NCBI RefSeq assembly: GCF_900102035.1
Contig: NZ_LT629689.1
Location: 2,712,001-2,776,000 of the forward strand
From: Pseudomonas extremaustralis
GTDB taxonomy: Bacteria > Pseudomonadota > Gammaproteobacteria > Pseudomonadales > Pseudomonadaceae
Direction of reading: 5' to 3'
Length of the DNA: 64,000 bases
Shown: positions 19,670 through 27,839 of the stretch, piece after piece
Layout of the letters: every line of letters begins with the position of its first letter
How positions within the stretch are numbered: position 1 is the stretch's first letter
Notes under the pieces: model-generated
Databases searched by the model: none
What the model was told of the DNA's origin: nothing
Seen by the model: the letters and a program-made list of their open reading frames with translations, nothing else
Program-made: the position numbers and the translations under genes

Positions 19670-19955
19670 CAGTGCCCCCCGCAGGAAGCAAGCGACGCAT
19701 CCAAGCAAGCTCGCCTTTGCACCAAACCACAAATTTTGTCTCGATATAGATTGGCGATGGGCCAGGGTGAGAATGAAGCAGCATTCCGTATACACTGCTC
19801 GATATTTGGCCCTACTGGCGGTGGGATTTGCTCGGTAACTGCATACATGCGATGGACATTCCCTTCCGTAGCCATTTGGTCGGATCGACCGGCTTCAAAT
19901 CGACCCCCAAGGAAAACCTTGAGTGCAAGCAGGTATCGCTTTGTCTATTGATCGG
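19670..19955. repeat. Diverged direct repeat, copy B (upstream of the group II intron)
   Basis: Counterpart of the copy at 17060-17330, in the same orientation. The minus-strand frame 19669-19875 reads through as 68 codons containing VHRMYAVTEQIPPP, and copy A keeps VHRMY but is broken by stops. This suggests both derive from one small coding or IS-like sequence that has decayed. Between 19506 and 20076 I see nothing else besides the probable promoter of the GlxA-type regulator. Confidence 0.55.
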
Positions 19956-20076
19956 ACACTCGGAGTAAGATCCTAAGACTGAAAGCGGGGTTAACCCTCG
20001 TAGAAACAAAATGATGTTGCGAACGTCGGCATATTGCCGCAAAGCGCGTCACTTATGCAGTTGAGGAGTGCGAACA

Positions 20077-21096
20077 ATGGCGAAACTCCAGGCGGCGCTC
20101 CCCCCCGCGGCGGGACGTTCGGCTAATGAACCACGGCCAGTGAAAACCGTAGGTTTTCTGGTCATACCAAATTTCACCACTATCGGCTTCGCCTCCGCCG
20201 TGGAAACATTGCGCATAGCCAATATGGCGGCGCGTCAACCGATGTTCCGCACGGTTATCATCGCAGCGAACATGGACCCGGTCACGGCCAGCAACGGCAT
20301 GCGCATCCTGCCCGACTACACCATCACCGATGCACCAAAACTAGATATTCTGTTTGTTGTCGGATCAAACCCGATCGTCTCTAATCACAGCAGTCAACCG
20401 TTACTCAACTGGCTACGCAAGCTGGCGCATGATCAGGTGCCACTAGGTGGTATTTGCACTGGGAGCCACTTATTGGCGCGCGCTAATTTGCTCAAGGGTT
20501 ATCGCTGCACGATTCACTGGGAAGATATCGAAGCCCTGAAGGAGCGTTTTCCGGGGATCATTATTTCCAACCAGTTATTCGAGCTCGATCGTGATCGCTA
20601 CACCTGCTCCGGTGGCGTCGCCTCTATGGACATGACACTACAGTTGATTGCCCGCGAACCCGGTGGTCGGGACATCGCAGCACATGCGGCCGAGTTGCTA
20701 CTGTGTGATCGGGTACGGGGCGCACAGGAACAGCAACGCGTCCCATTACGACAGAAACTGGGCACGTCCCAACCTAAGCTCAGCCAGATGGTGGCAATCA
20801 TGGAAGCCAATCTCGATGAGCCATTGAGCCTTGAGGAGCTCGCGCGGTTGAACGAAGTATCGGTGCGGCAATTGGAACGCCTATTTCACAAGCACCTGCA
20901 ACGCACACCGAGTCAGTATTACCTGGAGCTGCGTCTTTCGCGAGCGCGGCAATTGCTATTGCGCAGCGAGTCGCAAGTGCGCGACATTGCCCTAGCTTGC
21001 GGATTTGTCTCCCCAGCGCACTTCTCCAAATGCTACAGCCGTTTCTTCGGCATATCGCCCATAAGTGAACGAAAAAAAGTGGCTGCCGTGCATTGA
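20077..21096 (+). CDS. GlxA family transcriptional regulator (DJ-1/PfpI plus AraC)
   Basis: Regulator of 339 residues. An N-terminal glutamine amidotransferase-like (DJ-1/PfpI) sensor occupies about 25-190 and contains GGICTGSHLLARANLL. Two AraC helix-turn-helix units follow at about 240-335 (LSLEELARLNEVSVRQLERLF and VRDIALACGFVSPAHFSKCY). Pseudomonads use this family (GbdR, CdhR, SouR) to sense quaternary amines, carnitine and sarcosine. A role in sensing creatine or sarcosine for the neighbouring transporter and creatinase is therefore attractive, though inferred. The ATG at 20077 has AGGAG 8 bases upstream. The neighbouring MFS gene is convergent, its stop about 85 bases away. Confidence 0.88.
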   Translation: MAKLQAALPPAAGRSANEPRPVKTVGFLVIPNFTTIGFASAVETLRIANMAARQPMFRTVIIAANMDPVTASNGMRILPDYTITDAPKLDILFVVGSNPIVSNHSSQPLLNWLRKLAHDQVPLGGICTGSHLLARANLLKGYRCTIHWEDIEALKERFPGIIISNQLFELDRDRYTCSGGVASMDMTLQLIAREPGGRDIAAHAAELLLCDRVRGAQEQQRVPLRQKLGTSQPKLSQMVAIMEANLDEPLSLEELARLNEVSVRQLERLFHKHLQRTPSQYYLELRLSRARQLLLRSESQVRDIALACGFVSPAHFSKCYSRFFGISPISERKKVAAVH

Positions 21097-21182
21097 TTGT
21101 AGGAGCCGAGCCTGTTCGTCACGGCGACCTCAAGGACGCGATCAGAGCATGCTCGGCCTATACAGGGTAGTGATGGTGCTGG

Positions 21183-22469
21183 TCAATCCTGCAAGGCTTT
21201 ATGCGCGGTCTCGCGACTGGCGAGCATGGCAATCAAAGCAACGGCAGCGGCCGCCAGTAGATACCAGGCTGGCGCCATTTTGTTACCGGTCAATTGAATC
21301 AGCCAGGTCGCAATAAAGGGCGCAGTGCCGCCGAAAACCGCATTGGCGATATTGAAGCTAAAGGCAAAACCGCTGAAACGCACGCGGGTCGGGAATATCT
21401 CGGCGAGGAAGCACGGCAAGGTGCCATCATTCATCGCCAAGATCGCGCCAAAAGCGATCTGGATCATTAGAATGACGACCAGCGGCTGGTTGTTCAGCAT
21501 GCCAAACAGCGGCCATGTAAGGGCTAGGAACAGCACCGACGCGGTCAGCAACATGGTCTTTCGTCCGAACAGATCAGACAGTTTGCCCATCAGGAAAATC
21601 AGCCCGATATAGGTCGCCAACGACACCGTTGACGCCATGAACGAATCACTCTCGCTCATGCCCATCTCGGTGGACAGGTAGGTCGGCATATAACTGAGCA
21701 ACAGGTAGAACGCCACCGCATTCAGGCATGTCACACCGATCCCGGTAATCACGCTACGCCGGTGCAAGGTCAAAAGTTCGCGAACTGGAGCGTGGGTCGC
21801 GCATTCCTTGGCCTCGAGGCGTTTTTCCATCTCCAGAAATTTGGGTGTGTCTTGCAAACTCATGCGAATGTAACGCCCGACTAGACCGAACGGTGCCGCC
21901 AACAGAAAGGGCAAACGCCAGCCCCAGCTGTGCAGATCCTCAACGCTCATCCACGAATGCAGACCGGCCACGAACACTGCTCCGAACAACAAGCCGGCAG
22001 CAGTGCTCGCAGGCACGATGCTGGTATACAAACCGCGTTTACCCTCGGGGGCATACTCGGCCAGAAAGGCTGATGCACCGGCGTACTCTCCGGAAGCGGA
22101 AAAGCCCTGAAACAAGCGGATTAGGAACAACAGAGCCGATGCCCACAGACCAATATGGTTGTAAGTCGGCAGGATACCGATGCAGAAGGTCGAGACTGAC
22201 ATGATCAGAATCGACCATGACAATGCGCTGCGCCGCCCGTATTTGTCTCCGAAGTGCCCCCAGACTAGCCCTCCCAGCGGTCGGACGATAAACGACAGCG
22301 CAAACACCGCGAAGGTTGCCAGCAGACCGGTCGCCTTGTCGGTCTGAGGAAAAAACGTCAGTGCAATAACGGTTGCCAGATAGCCGTAGGCTGCGTAGTC
22401 GAACCATTCGACGAAGTTGCCCATGAAACTGGCACTGGCCGCGCGCCGCAGTGCCTTGCGCTCGGACAC
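21183..22469 (-). CDS. MHS family MFS transporter with in-frame stop after its best start
   Basis: Twelve-helix major facilitator of the ProP/KgtP (MHS) group, 428 residues from the GTG at 22469. The body is intact, with [36 protein letters not shown] and a full C-terminal half. The oddity is upstream: an ATG at 22523 with a good GGAGG site opens the same frame but meets TGA as its fourth codon. Fifteen conserved-looking codons then lead into the GTG. Translation must restart at that GTG or another weak start, so expression may be low. Lying between the creatinase and GlxA-type genes, it is a plausible creatine or creatinine importer. Confidence 0.75.
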   Translation of the reverse strand: MSERKALRRAASASFMGNFVEWFDYAAYGYLATVIALTFFPQTDKATGLLATFAVFALSFIVRPLGGLVWGHFGDKYGRRSALSWSILIMSVSTFCIGILPTYNHIGLWASALLFLIRLFQGFSASGEYAGASAFLAEYAPEGKRGLYTSIVPASTAAGLLFGAVFVAGLHSWMSVEDLHSWGWRLPFLLAAPFGLVGRYIRMSLQDTPKFLEMEKRLEAKECATHAPVRELLTLHRRSVITGIGVTCLNAVAFYLLLSYMPTYLSTEMGMSESDSFMASTVSLATYIGLIFLMGKLSDLFGRKTMLLTASVLFLALTWPLFGMLNNQPLVVILMIQIAFGAILAMNDGTLPCFLAEIFPTRVRFSGFAFSFNIANAVFGGTAPFIATWLIQLTGNKMAPAWYLLAAAAVALIAMLASRETAHKALQD

Positions 22470-22511
22470 CTGTTCAAGCTGCTGGTCCAGGATCGGCGTC
22501 AGACTTGCGCT

Positions 22512-22531
22512 TCAGGTGCTCATTGCGAACC
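22512..22531 (-). promoter_or_regulatory. Strong ribosome site and ATG followed by a TGA at codon 4
   Basis: Minus strand reads GGAGGTTCGCA then ATG AGC ACC TGA, in frame with the MFS gene that continues from 22469. It could be a nonsense mutation or a sequencing error. Deliberate use as a very short leader peptide is less likely. Confidence 0.7.
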
Positions 22532-22787
22532 TCCGGTGGTAGAGGTGCAATTATCGGAATGAAGAGGCAACGCTGTATCGCTACCTGAAGCGGTATGGAA
22601 GTTGGTTTGGTTTGAGCCAGTGGCCGGAATCATGACGTAGAACATGACAAATACCCTCTATTGTTTTACTTGGCAGGGTTTAGGGTCAGTAAATGATGCG
22701 CGATATTATCGTGCATACGTTGCTTTTTCCGTTTAACTCAGCCGCCGGGACGGTTTTTTCTACACGTTTGCCACTAATAAAAGAGAA

Positions 22788-22812
22788 CGCCGCACAGGTT
22801 CACTGTGCGGCG
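22788..22812 (-). terminator. Rho-independent terminator of the creatinase gene
   Basis: Perfect 10-bp stem CGCCGCACAG / CTGTGCGGCG (22788-22797 and 22803-22812), followed on the minus strand by TTCTCTTTTATTAG. It starts 8 bases after the creatinase stop. The remaining bases to 22523 hold only the presumed MFS promoter. Confidence 0.8.
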
Positions 22813-22819
22813 CGTAATC

Positions 22820-24031
22820 TCACTTCTTGATGATGTTGTGTTCCGGGCCATACGGGAATTTGGTGATGTTCTCCCCACCCTGCTCGTTGACGATCAATAT
22901 GTCGTGTTCGCGGTAACCGCCCGCACCCGGAAGGCCTTCAGGCAGCATGATCATCGGCTCAATAGAAACCACCATCCCCGGCTCTAATACCGTGTCGATG
23001 TCCTCGCGCAGTTCCAGCCCAGCTTCGCGGCCATAGTAATGGCTCAGCGTACCGAAGGAGTGGCCGTAGCCGAAAGTGCGGTATTGCAGAAGATCGTGCT
23101 CAAGGAAAATCTCGTTAAGTTGCAGGGCGATATCACAGCAGCGCATGCCCGGCTTGATTAGTTTCAGGCCGGCCTCGTGCACTTTAACGTTCACTTCCCA
23201 CAAACGCAGATGCTCGTCGGAGCAATGGCCCAGGAACATTGTGCGTTCCAGCGCAGTGTAATAACCAGCGATCATCGGGAAGCAATTGAGGCTCAGGATG
23301 TCGCCTTTGTTAACCTTGCGCGAGGTCACCGGGTTATGTGCACCGTCGGTGTTGATGCCAGACTGGAACCAGGTCCAGGTGTCCATCAGTTCCGAGTCCG
23401 GGAAGGTGCGGGCAATTTCTCGCACCATTGCCTGGGTAGCATGCAGGGCGACTTCATACTCCGGCACCTGATCACGCAAGGCTTCCACGATTGCTGCGCC
23501 ACCGATGTCTGCCACGCGGGCACCATGGCGGATGATTGCATGCTCTTCGGCGGATTTGATCATGCGCATACGCATACAAGGTGCGCCGATGTCCACCAAT
23601 TCGGCCTGCGGGTAACGACTGGCAAGTTTGTCGCGATTGAGCAGGTTCAGATGGTCAAATTCGATGCCAATGCGTCCAGCTTTCGGCAATGCTTGCTGGA
23701 TCGCGACGAAATAATTGTCGCGCTGCCAGTCGGTGTAAACGATGTTTTCAGTACCCACGGTGCGGCGCCAAGGCTGACCGCCATCGATGTTGGCGCTGAT
23801 AGTAACGGCACTGTCTTGGGTAACGACCAGCGCGTACGGGCGGCCGAAGGAGCAAAACAGGAAATCGCTGTAGTAGTTTATGTTGTGATAGGACGTGAAA
23901 ACTGCCGCATCAATATTGTTTTGCGATAGATACGCTCGCAATTTGGCCTGTCGATTGGCGTATTCCTCAACCGAAAACGTCGATTTCACTTTTTCGCCGT
24001 TCTTGATCTGGATGGTTTTAGGCATTTGCAT
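22820..24031 (-). CDS. Creatinase (creatine amidinohydrolase)
   Basis: Cytoplasmic M24 'pita-bread' fold enzyme hydrolysing creatine to sarcosine and urea (EC 3.5.3.3), 403 residues. From the ATG at 24031 every residue known to matter in the P. putida enzyme falls at the same number: Cys60, Phe62, Arg64, His232, Glu262, Cys298, Arg335, Glu358 and His376. The start is supported by AAGGA 8 bases upstream. The frame stays open 52 codons further to a TTG at 24187, but that part is not creatinase-like. Creatinase is normally a homodimer. No creatininase gene is visible, so creatine probably comes from outside or from another locus. A strong terminator follows. Confidence 0.93.
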   Translation of the reverse strand: MQMPKTIQIKNGEKVKSTFSVEEYANRQAKLRAYLSQNNIDAAVFTSYHNINYYSDFLFCSFGRPYALVVTQDSAVTISANIDGGQPWRRTVGTENIVYTDWQRDNYFVAIQQALPKAGRIGIEFDHLNLLNRDKLASRYPQAELVDIGAPCMRMRMIKSAEEHAIIRHGARVADIGGAAIVEALRDQVPEYEVALHATQAMVREIARTFPDSELMDTWTWFQSGINTDGAHNPVTSRKVNKGDILSLNCFPMIAGYYTALERTMFLGHCSDEHLRLWEVNVKVHEAGLKLIKPGMRCCDIALQLNEIFLEHDLLQYRTFGYGHSFGTLSHYYGREAGLELREDIDTVLEPGMVVSIEPMIMLPEGLPGAGGYREHDILIVNEQGGENITKFPYGPEHNIIKK

Positions 24032-24389
24032 GTCATTTATCCTTGTCGTTGATTCAGCGACGTAAGACGCCACTCTGGCTGGCCGCTGAAGATCATTCGA
24101 ACAGATGCGAAGTAGGATTTTTTGTGCGAATCCGACCTGTAATTGACCAGACCCGCTATTTTCGAAGGGGAACTCAGGGCTAATCAAAAAGCGCTACACA
24201 CCGCGATGTTTTGGATGACATATGTCCATGGACGATCTCGACCGTCGATATCGAGTCATAAACGCAGCTTAGATGCTGACGATAGGTGACCAGCGCAACG
24301 AAGCGAGCGAGTTCGAGTGCATGGGTCTTCTCTGGGTGAGGCGAGCGGTCATAGGGGAAGGAGATGCAACATTTACTGACACAAACGGT

Positions 24390-24852
24390 TCAACCGGAGA
24401 ATAACTCCATGCGCGCCGAGCTGCGCTGCATCAGGACTCTGCTTTGTGGAGCGACATCAGACTACAGATTATTACGTAGTCGCCTGGGGCGGACAGGATC
24501 AAACATGAGCAGGCCGCCTAACCGCTAGCCTGTAGGGGTCTGCCAAGTGCAGCGTATTTGCGCTGTTATCGGTGATCAGAGCGAAAAAACGCTTGAGTTC
24601 CGAGTAGCCCAACACATCTCAGATGTGCAGACCGGCTTCCAGAATGGGCGAGGGATGCAATTCATCAGCGGATATCATGATATAGACGATAACATTCTTG
24701 CCGAGGCAGATCTTCATTCTAGCCCGATCAATCTCGGGACAAGGGTGGCCACGATGCTAGAGAGATTACCGAAACAAGCTTGGTGATGGATAATTTCGGT
24801 CGAGAAGTAAATAACATTGATATGCGAACGGTTGAGCACTTTCGAATCGGCC
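24390..24852 (-). pseudogene. Decayed C-terminal copy of the CodA-type deaminase gene
   Basis: Aligns by eye along its length to 12674-13146, the C-terminal part of the CodA-type deaminase, in the same orientation. Shared blocks include GCGCTGTTATCGGTGATCAG, GCAGATGTGCAGACC-like sequence, GGCGGACAGGATCAA and CTTCCAGAATG. Many indels and stops destroy the frame. Homology continues into the 3' flank (24286-24389, for example GTGACCAGCGCA then CGAAGCGA). A second deaminase gene once stood directly upstream of the creatinase and has been lost. The sequence is visibly more diverged and AT-rich than the intact copy. Confidence 0.75.
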
Positions 24853-24921
24853 ACACAAAAAAACCCAGGGTTCTGTCTCTTAATTTACATCGATAAGCCA
24901 GCTCACAACGATTATCTGGAA

Positions 24922-25554
24922 TTAAGTTCGGACCTGGGGAATCGTACCACTTGCGCCTGATTTGACTGCCAGATTCTTTTCAACTTCTAACATAATATAC
25001 CGCCCATACTCTTGTGCTAGAAATTCGCACATGAGCCCTTGAACAGCTTGGCGGCCAATACATGTCAGGCGTCCACGGTCGACACAGAATGGCGCGGTAA
25101 CAAATTTGATGTCTTTGTAAATACCGAGGTGCTGGGAATACCCTGTTTCAGGTAGGCTGCAACGAAAACCATTTAGCGCGCCACTCATTGCCAACAACCA
25201 GCCCGCACCGCCGAAGGCCCCCAGATTAACAGGCTCGGTGATCCAATGGTCCAGCCGCTGCATGACAGCATCGTAATCCGCATCGGAATGTAGATTCTCC
25301 GCGGTACACAGGATCAACACATTAAATAACTGCGCATGGTCCAGCCGAGTAGTCTCGGTAGCTATGCCGCTGCTTGCGTTAAGCGTGCCCCCTTCTAAAC
25401 TGAGAATTTGCCACTCACAAAGCTGAAAGCCTGCTACATGATTAGCGGATCGTAATGGCTGTATAGCATTCGCTAATGAATATAGGTCAAACCCCTCAGA
25501 GAGCAAGAATCCAAATTTCACAATATGCAACTCACCGCCAGGGAATTTAGACAC
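24922..25554 (-). CDS. GlxA-like regulator lacking the AraC DNA-binding half
   Basis: A 210-residue DJ-1/PfpI-like domain with the layout of GlxA-family N-termini: VKFGFLLSEGFDLYSLANAIQPLR near the start and GAFGGAGWLLAMSGALNG in place of the usual GGICTGS nucleophile-elbow motif. The reading frame stops where the linker to the two AraC helix-turn-helix units should begin, and none follows downstream, where the deaminase remnant lies. It is probably a truncated regulator, a pseudogene by function, although a stand-alone sensor cannot be excluded. It sits beside the ABC transporter operon on the same strand. Confidence 0.65.
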   Translation of the reverse strand: MSKFPGGELHIVKFGFLLSEGFDLYSLANAIQPLRSANHVAGFQLCEWQILSLEGGTLNASSGIATETTRLDHAQLFNVLILCTAENLHSDADYDAVMQRLDHWITEPVNLGAFGGAGWLLAMSGALNGFRCSLPETGYSQHLGIYKDIKFVTAPFCVDRGRLTCIGRQAVQGLMCEFLAQEYGRYIMLEVEKNLAVKSGASGTIPQVRT

Positions 25555-25683
25555 TTTTCTGCATCCTCAGTACCATGCTTAAACGCAACACCGCACAAGA
25601 TAATATTTAGCATCTAATGCTTCTGGAAAGAGATCAAATGATAGTTTGATCACAAAGTAAGACCATATTGATGTAAATGCAAT

Positions 25684-26481
25684 TCAATTTACACTGCCAC
25701 CATTCTGCCGCTCATTCCATGACGTAAGGAACTGAAGTAAGCGAGGGCTGGTGGGAGCCCCAAATATTTGGCTAGGAGGTCCCTGTTCCTCTACGCGACC
25801 ATCAGCGAGAAAGACGACTTTATCCGATACCTTTGCCGCAAATCCCATCTCATGCGTCACGATAACTAATGTCATACCTTCACTCGCAACGTCCTTAATG
25901 ACATTGAGCACCTCTCCTACTAATTCGGGGTCTAAAGCTGAGGTAGGCTCGTCAAACAGCATAATGCTGGGTTCCATCGCCAACGCTCTGGCTATTGCCA
26001 CCCGTTGCTGTTGACCTCCGGAGAGTTGACTCGGGTAGCTGGAAGCCTTATGAGCGAGACCGACCTTTTCAAGCTGGGCCTCCGCCATTGCATATGCCGC
26101 AAGTTTCGGCATTTTTTTTACAAGCCTCAGGGGGGTGGCAACATTATCAAGAACACGCATATGCGGCCATAAATTGAACTGTTGAAAAACCATGCACACC
26201 TTGCGAAGCGAACTCTGGATTGTGTTTTCGGGTAATTGGTACAAACCTCCAGTAACAGAGCTTCCGTAACCAATAAGGCGGTTATTTACCAATACCTCAC
26301 CACCGTCATATTCCTCAAGAAAGTTTATACATCTCAGCAACGTTGATTTACCAGATCCAGAACCTCCGATGATGCTAACAACCTCGCCTTTTGCGACGGT
26401 GAGTGAAATGCCTTTGAGCACTTCATGCTGGCCATAGCTTTTTTGCAAATCACGAATTTCTATAGCGTATGAATTGGACAT
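25684..26481 (-). CDS. Polar amino-acid type ABC transporter ATP-binding protein
   Basis: ATPase subunit of a GlnQ/HisP-type importer, 265 residues. Walker A is GGSGSGKST near 37-45, the signature LSGGQQQRVAIARALA, Walker B IMLFDEPTSALD and the switch histidine in VTHEMGFA. It is the last gene of a four-gene minus-strand operon (binding protein, two permeases, ATPase), starting 8 bases after the preceding permease stop. The operon is divergent from a LysR gene that is followed by a creatinase paralogue. A guanidino or N-methyl amino acid such as creatine is a reasonable cargo guess, but the family more often carries histidine, arginine, glutamine or opines. Confidence 0.92.
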   Translation of the reverse strand: MSNSYAIEIRDLQKSYGQHEVLKGISLTVAKGEVVSIIGGSGSGKSTLLRCINFLEEYDGGEVLVNNRLIGYGSSVTGGLYQLPENTIQSSLRKVCMVFQQFNLWPHMRVLDNVATPLRLVKKMPKLAAYAMAEAQLEKVGLAHKASSYPSQLSGGQQQRVAIARALAMEPSIMLFDEPTSALDPELVGEVLNVIKDVASEGMTLVIVTHEMGFAAKVSDKVVFLADGRVEEQGPPSQIFGAPTSPRLLQFLTSWNERQNGGSVN

Positions 26482-26489
26482 GCATAACC

Positions 26490-27155
26490 TCAGCGCTGCA
26501 GATAGTTTTTAAAATGACGCTCAGCTCTGGAGCCAATGCCAGCTAGTACAATGGCAATAGCCCAATACGTCAACGCCAATATCGTATATGGTTCCAGCAT
26601 CGAGTAGCTCTGAACAGCAATTGTCATCGCCACATTAGTTAACTCAGCGACTGTTATAATCGACAAAACAGACGACTCTTTTAGTAGAATTATCGTCTGC
26701 CCGACAACTGCTGGTACGCACCGAGCCATCATCTGCGGCCACAGCACAACTCGAAATGCCTGGGTACCTGTCAGTCCCAGATCTCTTGCAGCTTCGAGTT
26801 GACCTTTTGGAATTGACTCACGTCCAGCACGAAATATCTCTGCAAAATAGGCTGCACCATACAACCCTAGACCTATCAATCCTACGGTTTCTGCAGTCCA
26901 GTCAATACCTATGTATGGTCCCCCATAGAAAACCAAAAATAATTGTAGAAGAAGCGGCGTACCCCGAAAAACATTTAAATACAGCTGATATAAAAAGGCA
27001 GCTGGTTTGTTATTAGGCTTGTAAAAACTCTGTAACGCCAGGCCTAAAACCATCCCCAGCGCAATTCCCCCAATACTCATTTTCAGCGTAACGCAAATCC
27101 CGGCTAGGATTGAGCCACCGTACTCGTCAAACAGACCAATGCCAATCAAAGGCAC
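26490..27155 (-). CDS. Amino-acid ABC transporter permease (second)
   Basis: HisM/GlnP-type inner-membrane permease of 221 residues with about five helices. The cytoplasmic EAA loop EAARDLGLTGTQAFRVVLWPQ, which docks the ATPase, is intact, as is NVFRGTPLLLQLF in the early segment. It starts 3 bases after the stop of the first permease, so the two form a heterodimeric channel and are translated together. Confidence 0.9.
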   Translation of the reverse strand: MPLIGIGLFDEYGGSILAGICVTLKMSIGGIALGMVLGLALQSFYKPNNKPAAFLYQLYLNVFRGTPLLLQLFLVFYGGPYIGIDWTAETVGLIGLGLYGAAYFAEIFRAGRESIPKGQLEAARDLGLTGTQAFRVVLWPQMMARCVPAVVGQTIILLKESSVLSIITVAELTNVAMTIAVQSYSMLEPYTILALTYWAIAIVLAGIGSRAERHFKNYLQR

Positions 27156-27158
27156 CTC

Positions 27159-27809
27159 CTATGCAATTTTTAGCCTAGCTTCCAGCCAGTTACCCACCCG
27201 TCCAGTCGCCATTGTTAGGGCCAAGTAAAGCAGTCCAGTCACGATAAAGAATTCGATGGGGCGGTAGGTAGTTGAGGCAAGGGTTTGAGCTGTCCTCATA
27301 AGCTCATGTACAGCGACAGCAGAAATCAATGAGGAATTTTTAATGATATCGATAGTTTCGTTTACAAGAGCAGGCAACATGGCCTTCAACACCTGGGGTG
27401 TTTTAATATAAATCAATGCTTGCCAGCGCGACAGACCAAGATCTCTGGCCGCCTCAGTTTGACCGTATGGCAGAAGCTGGAAACCGGAGCGCAATATTTC
27501 ACCCTGGAAGGCTCCACTATTCAAAGTTAACGCGACAATCGCGGCGGCCAGTGGAGGTAAACTTATCCCAATAGAAGGCAGTGCATAAAATACTAGAACA
27601 AGCTGTACCAACAAAGGCGTGCCTCGAAAGAAGCTTACATAAGCAGCGCAGAACATCCGGAGCCACCTATGCTCACCCATCAGACCAAGGCAAACAGCCC
27701 AGCCCACCACCAGCCCTAACGCAATAGCGGTCAAAGATACCCATAGTGTGGTAAACAGGCCTGCCAAAAGCTGTGGCAAATAGTGGGCTGTAGCTGTTAA
27801 ATCAAACAT
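27159..27809 (-). CDS. Amino-acid ABC transporter permease (first)
   Basis: HisQ/GlnP-type permease of 216 residues, partner of the next gene. The SFFRGTPLLVQLVLVFYALP segment and the EAA loop EAARDLGLSRWQALIYIKTPQ are clear. It lies 30 bases downstream of the binding-protein gene in the same operon. Confidence 0.9.
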   Translation of the reverse strand: MFDLTATAHYLPQLLAGLFTTLWVSLTAIALGLVVGWAVCLGLMGEHRWLRMFCAAYVSFFRGTPLLVQLVLVFYALPSIGISLPPLAAAIVALTLNSGAFQGEILRSGFQLLPYGQTEAARDLGLSRWQALIYIKTPQVLKAMLPALVNETIDIIKNSSLISAVAVHELMRTAQTLASTTYRPIEFFIVTGLLYLALTMATGRVGNWLEARLKIA

Positions 27810-27839
27810 ACCTAATTTTCCCGACTAGCATTACTGCAT

